From the NCBI GenBank assembly GCA_934636265.1, contig CAKUAD010000015.1, positions 1 to 42,214 on the forward strand: a stretch of DNA of 42,214 nucleotides, in the 5' to 3' direction. The DNA comes from an uncultured Flavobacterium sp. (GTDB lineage: Bacteria; Bacteroidota; Bacteroidia; Flavobacteriales; Flavobacteriaceae). Below are positions 39,516 through 42,214 of this stretch, piece after piece (positions within the stretch are counted from its first letter, which is position 1; each line of letters begins with the position of its first letter). The translations under genes were made by a program, and so were the position numbers. Under the pieces are notes generated by a model. The model did not search any database and had not been told where the DNA came from. It saw only the letters and a program-made list of their open reading frames with translations.

Positions 39516-41279
39516 TTACTCGCTTTTTTCCTCCACCAGAAACTGTGATTCATACAAGTTTCGGTACATGCCGTCAGGTTTGGCCAAAAGTTCGCGGTGG
39601 GTGCCTTCCTCCACAATCCGTCCTTTGTCCATCACGACAATCTTGTCGGCGTTGACCACGGTGGCCAACCTGTGCGCAATGATAATCGAGGTGCGGCCGC
39701 GGGTAATCGTTTCGGTCGCTTTCTGGATGAGTTCTTCCGTATAGGTATCAACCGATGAAGTCGCCTCGTCCAGAATCAGAATGCCCGGATGTGTTACATA
39801 AGCACGCAAAAACGCAATCAATTGGCGCTGGCCCGACGACAGCATGACGCCGCGTTCCTTGACATTGTAGTCATATCCTCCCGGTAAACTCATGATAAAA
39901 TCGTGAACGCCAATGGCCTTGGCCGCGTCGGTAACCTGTTGTGGCGTAATGTTCTCGTTGCCCAAGGTGATGTTCCGGTAAATGGTATCGGCAAACAAAA
40001 ACACGTCCTGAAGCACCACGGCAATCTGGCGTCGGAGTGTTTCAACGGTGTAATCGTTTATCGAATGTCCGTCAATGGCGATTGATCCGGAGCGGATGTC
40101 GTAGAATCGGTTGAGCAGGTTGATGATGGTGGTTTTTCCGGCTCCCGTCGATCCGACAATCGCCACGGTCTGTCCTGGTTCGATTACCAGATCAAGTCCT
40201 TTGATCACATCTTCATCTTCTTTATAGCCAAAGACCACGTCGCGGAATACGATGTGGCCGTTAAGGTGTTGAGTCGTGAGGGTTCCGGCGTCGTCAATGT
40301 GGTCTTGTGTATCCAGAATTGCAAACACGCGGTTGGCAGCCACCATGCCCATTTGCATCTCGTTGAATTTATCGGCTATCTGCCGCAAAGGGTTAAACAA
40401 CATCCCGATAAACATGGTGTAGGAAAACAGCTGCCCGATGGTCGTGAACTCGTCGCCGCCCACAATCCTCACGCCCGCATACCAAACCACAAGACCCAGG
40501 GTTACCGATGAAATGATGTCGGCAATCGGGAAGAAAATCGAGTTGTACCAAATGGTTTTGATCCAGGCTTTTTTGTGTTTTTGGTTGATGTCGGAGAATT
40601 TTTGCGCTTCAATAGCCTCGCGTGTAAACAGCTGGACGATTTTCATCCCGGTGACGCGTTCCTGAACAAAGGTGTTGAGATTGGCCACCTGGTTGCGCAC
40701 TTCCTCAAAAGTAACCTGCATTTTTCGCTGAAAAACCCGGGTGGCATACACCAGCACCGGCATGGCGGCAAGGACAATCAGCGTCAGCTTCCAGTTCATG
40801 TACATCATGATGGCGATGACTACGACCATCTTCATCAAATCACTGATGATCATAAAAAGTCCCTGGCTAAAGATGCGGGCTATCGCTTCGATATCCGACA
40901 CGGCGCGCGTCACCAGCTGCCCAACCGGCGCGTGGTCAAAATACCGCATCCTGAAATGCGTCATGTGTTTAAAAAGTTTGATGCGGATGTCTTTCACCAG
41001 GTCTTGCCCCAGCCAGTTGGCCCAGTAGACAAAGTAAAACTGTGAGCCAACTTCCAGCAGCAGCACGATTCCCATCAGCATTACATAAAACAATAGGCCA
41101 TTGGCATCGCGGGATTCGATGTACTCGTCGACCGTGCGCTCCAAAAGATAGGGACGCAAGGCTGCAAAGGCCGAGAGCCCGATAGAAAACCAAACTACGC
41201 CGGCAAATCGCTGGCGGTAAGGTTTTGTGTAAAATAAAATCCGCTTAAACAAACGGGTATCAAAGGCTTTCGCTTTCAT
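39516..41279 (-). CDS. ABC exporter, fused membrane and ATPase domains
   Basis: The 587-residue half-transporter (MsbA/MdlB class) has six membrane helices in residues about 20-310 followed by the ATPase. Walker A GSTGAGKT is at 376-383, the signature LSSGQRQ at 480-486, Walker B GILILDEATSSVD at 499-511, and the H-loop His in IIIAHRLATV. The complete motif set means it can work as a homodimer. Candidates include lipid or drug export, but the substrate is not shown. The start codon is directly next to the truA stop, so it should be translated from the truA transcript. Confidence 0.92.
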   Translation of the reverse strand: MKAKAFDTRLFKRILFYTKPYRQRFAGVVWFSIGLSAFAALRPYLLERTVDEYIESRDANGLLFYVMLMGIVLLLEVGSQFYFVYWANWLGQDLVKDIRIKLFKHMTHFRMRYFDHAPVGQLVTRAVSDIEAIARIFSQGLFMIISDLMKMVVVIAIMMYMNWKLTLIVLAAMPVLVYATRVFQRKMQVTFEEVRNQVANLNTFVQERVTGMKIVQLFTREAIEAQKFSDINQKHKKAWIKTIWYNSIFFPIADIISSVTLGLVVWYAGVRIVGGDEFTTIGQLFSYTMFIGMLFNPLRQIADKFNEMQMGMVAANRVFAILDTQDHIDDAGTLTTQHLNGHIVFRDVVFGYKEDEDVIKGLDLVIEPGQTVAIVGSTGAGKTTIINLLNRFYDIRSGSIAIDGHSINDYTVETLRRQIAVVLQDVFLFADTIYRNITLGNENITPQQVTDAAKAIGVHDFIMSLPGGYDYNVKERGVMLSSGQRQLIAFLRAYVTHPGILILDEATSSVDTYTEELIQKATETITRGRTSIIIAHRLATVVNADKIVVMDKGRIVEEGTHRELLAKPDGMYRNLYESQFLVEEKSE

Positions 41280-42038
41280 CTATTTGTCAAAAGTCTTTGG
41301 ACTGATATATTCGTATTCAATTTTTGTGAGGTATAACCCGTGCGCCGGAACTGAAAATCCCGCCTGACTGCGGCTTTTGCTCTGGATGATATCGCGAACG
41401 GCTTCAGGTTCAATCTTTCCCAGCCCGACGTTGATCAGCGTGCCCACGATCGCTCGGACCATGTTTCGCAAAAATCGGTCGGCCGATACGGTAAAAACCA
41501 ATTCATCGCCGTGTTTTATCCAATTCGCCTCAAAAATACGGCAAATAAAAGTGTGGACATCAGTTTTAACTTTTGAGAAACATTCAAAGTCGTCGTATTC
41601 CAGCAGGATTTGTGCCGCCTGATTCATTTTGCCCAGGTCGAGACGGTGCAGATATTGAAAACTCAGCTCTTTTTTAAACGGATTCTTGGTTTGGTGGATG
41701 TGGTATTCATACGTCCGCCTTTGGGCGTCAAACCTTGCGTGCGCATCATCGGCCACCTCGTGTATCGCATTAACGGCAATATCGTTTGGGAGGCAGGCGT
41801 TAAGGTTGTATACGAGTTTTTGCCTGTCGGCGATGGGACTCGCGTCAAAATGCGCAAATTGCTGACGGGCGTGCACTCCGGCATCGGTGCGGCCGGCCCC
41901 GGTAAGGGCTATGGAGGTGCGCAATATGGTTGACAGTGCACCCTCAAGTGTTTGCTGGACGGTTTGCGATGTATCCGGCTGAGATTGCCATCCCAGATAA
42001 GCCGTGCCTTTGTAGGCGAATTCGATGAAATATCTCAC
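41280..42038 (-). CDS. truA: tRNA pseudouridine(38-40) synthase TruA, GTG start
   Basis: TruA converts uridines 38-40 of tRNAs to pseudouridine. I place the start at GTG 42038, giving (M)RYFIEFAYKGTAYLGWQSQ, the usual N-terminus, with 252 residues. The longer ATG frame from 42071 lies in the heptamer repeat upstream of the promoter. The catalytic Asp52 is in GAGRTDAGVHARQQ; RFDAQRRTYEYHI and NMVRAIVGTLINVG are further family motifs. The promoter is perfect and ends 4 nt before the GTG, so the mRNA is predicted to be leaderless. The ABC exporter gene follows directly. Confidence 0.93.
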   Translation of the reverse strand: MRYFIEFAYKGTAYLGWQSQPDTSQTVQQTLEGALSTILRTSIALTGAGRTDAGVHARQQFAHFDASPIADRQKLVYNLNACLPNDIAVNAIHEVADDAHARFDAQRRTYEYHIHQTKNPFKKELSFQYLHRLDLGKMNQAAQILLEYDDFECFSKVKTDVHTFICRIFEANWIKHGDELVFTVSADRFLRNMVRAIVGTLINVGLGKIEPEAVRDIIQSKSRSQAGFSVPAHGLYLTKIEYEYISPKTFDK

Positions 42039-42042
42039 AACG

Positions 42043-42071
42043 CAAAGGTAGGGACGAAAGTCGAAAGTCAA
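42043..42071 (-). promoter_or_regulatory. Leaderless-type promoter of truA (TTG-N18-TACCTTTG-N4-GTG)
   Basis: On the minus strand TTTTG (TTG at 42071-42069) is followed after 18 bp by TACCTTTG (42050-42043). Then CGTT and the GTG start follow. The -33 box lies inside the TCRAAAG heptamer array. Confidence 0.75.
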
Positions 42072-42096
42072 AAGTCGTAAAGTCGAAAGTCAAAAG
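42054..42096. repeat. Heptamer tandem repeat (TCRAAAG type)
   Basis: Six units are seen: ACGAAAG, TCGAAAG, TCAAAAG, TCGTAAAG (8 bp), TCGAAAG and TCAAAAG. The block of three appears twice. On the minus strand each unit reads CTTTYGA, and the CTTTTGA form provides the truA -33 box. A second, weaker period-7 run follows at about 42130-42157. Confidence 0.85.
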
Positions 42097-42161
42097 TCGA
42101 TGGGGCGGCGGGAGGGTACCCTCATTTTCAAGTTCTCAAATTTTCAATTTAACTTAGTGCG

Positions 42162-42214
42162 ATGAAAAAAATCCTTCTCCTATCAGATACACACGGCCAT
42201 GTTGATGACACTAT
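42162..42214 (+). CDS. Metallophosphoesterase (YfcE/MJ0936-like), 5' part
   Basis: Only the first 17 codons are in the window: MKKILLLSDTHGHVDDT. The SDTHGH motif is the first metal-binding block (Asp and His ligands) of calcineurin-like phosphodiesterases of the YfcE/MJ0936 class. The gene runs off the right edge. It is divergent from truA across 123 bp. Confidence 0.8.
   Translation, partial: MKKILLLSDTHGHVDDT

Noticed and set aside
42039..42071. ATG start for truA 11 codons upstream of the GTG
   Set aside because: The added codons come from the promoter and heptamer repeat and do not match the TruA N-terminus. The transcript is predicted to start after them.
1..42214. tRNA, rRNA or prophage/IS genes
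   Set aside because: I looked for cloverleaf-like segments, rRNA motifs, transposases, integrases and phage structural genes and saw none. The search was by eye only.

Overview
The window looks like a stretch of chromosome from a member of the Flavobacteriaceae, close to Flavobacterium. The evidence is a type IX secretion (T9SS) C-terminal sorting domain, a GH97 SusB-like glucosidase, many Bacteroidota-only lipoproteins and DUF families (DUF6146, DUF6787, DUF6048, DUF6452, DUF6095, CCC-motif protein), and promoters of the Bacteroidota type (TTG, about 17-20 bp, TAnnTTTG). No rRNA, tRNA, CRISPR array, prophage or intact insertion sequence was seen. It is mostly core housekeeping sequence; family names are from memory of the families, not from a database search.

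Layout. 1-376: intergenic repeats. 377-1800 (-): TIGR02757 protein and a LolD-like ATPase. 1916-2892 (+): msrA and a small membrane protein. 2818-8578 (-): DUF6787, DUF6146, serA-type dehydrogenase, serC, a T9SS cargo protein and a LuxC-like acyl-CoA reductase, divergent from a 4Fe-4S ferredoxin at 8677. 9076-11438: secreted protein (-), ychF and a flavin reductase (+). 11859-16518 (+): topoisomerase IV genes parE and parC. 16576-19323 (-): glycine-zipper lipoprotein, then a murQ / DUF6095 / lipoprotein / terC operon with a clear promoter. 19324-20104: repeat-filled spacer. 20105-21528 (-): ZIP transporter and a methyltransferase, divergent from a THUMP rRNA methyltransferase (21596, +). 22998-26120 (-): apparently frameshifted PAS protein, DUF6048, DUF6452 and rlmD. 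26531-29391: lipoprotein (-), rocD (+), CCC protein and DUF2752 (-), and a 57-aa membrane protein (+) feeding into an Smr protein. 29946-30914 (-): tandem-repeat lipoprotein. 31023-34225 (+): GH97 and cysteine desulfurase. 34227-42038 (-): multi-PAS histidine kinase, VOC protein, lpd, ABC exporter and truA. 42162-end (+): start of a metallophosphoesterase.

Themes. Genes are packed with many 4-bp ATGA overlaps, which suggests translational coupling. Functions group into serine synthesis (serC, serA), DNA decatenation (parE, parC), RNA modification (rlmD, truA, THUMP methyltransferase) and envelope lipoproteins.

I found no new multi-gene system. The most interesting signals are non-coding: (1) promoters at truA, rlmD and the 57-aa gene whose TAnnTTTG box ends 4-5 nt before the start codon, predicting leaderless mRNAs; (2) degenerate 7-bp tandem repeats with a different unit in each of several spacers, one of which supplies the truA -33 box; (3) three near-perfect AAACCCCAAAGGTTTT palindromes; (4) a dispersed element of about 150 bp in three copies; and (5) a one-base frameshift in a PAS gene.
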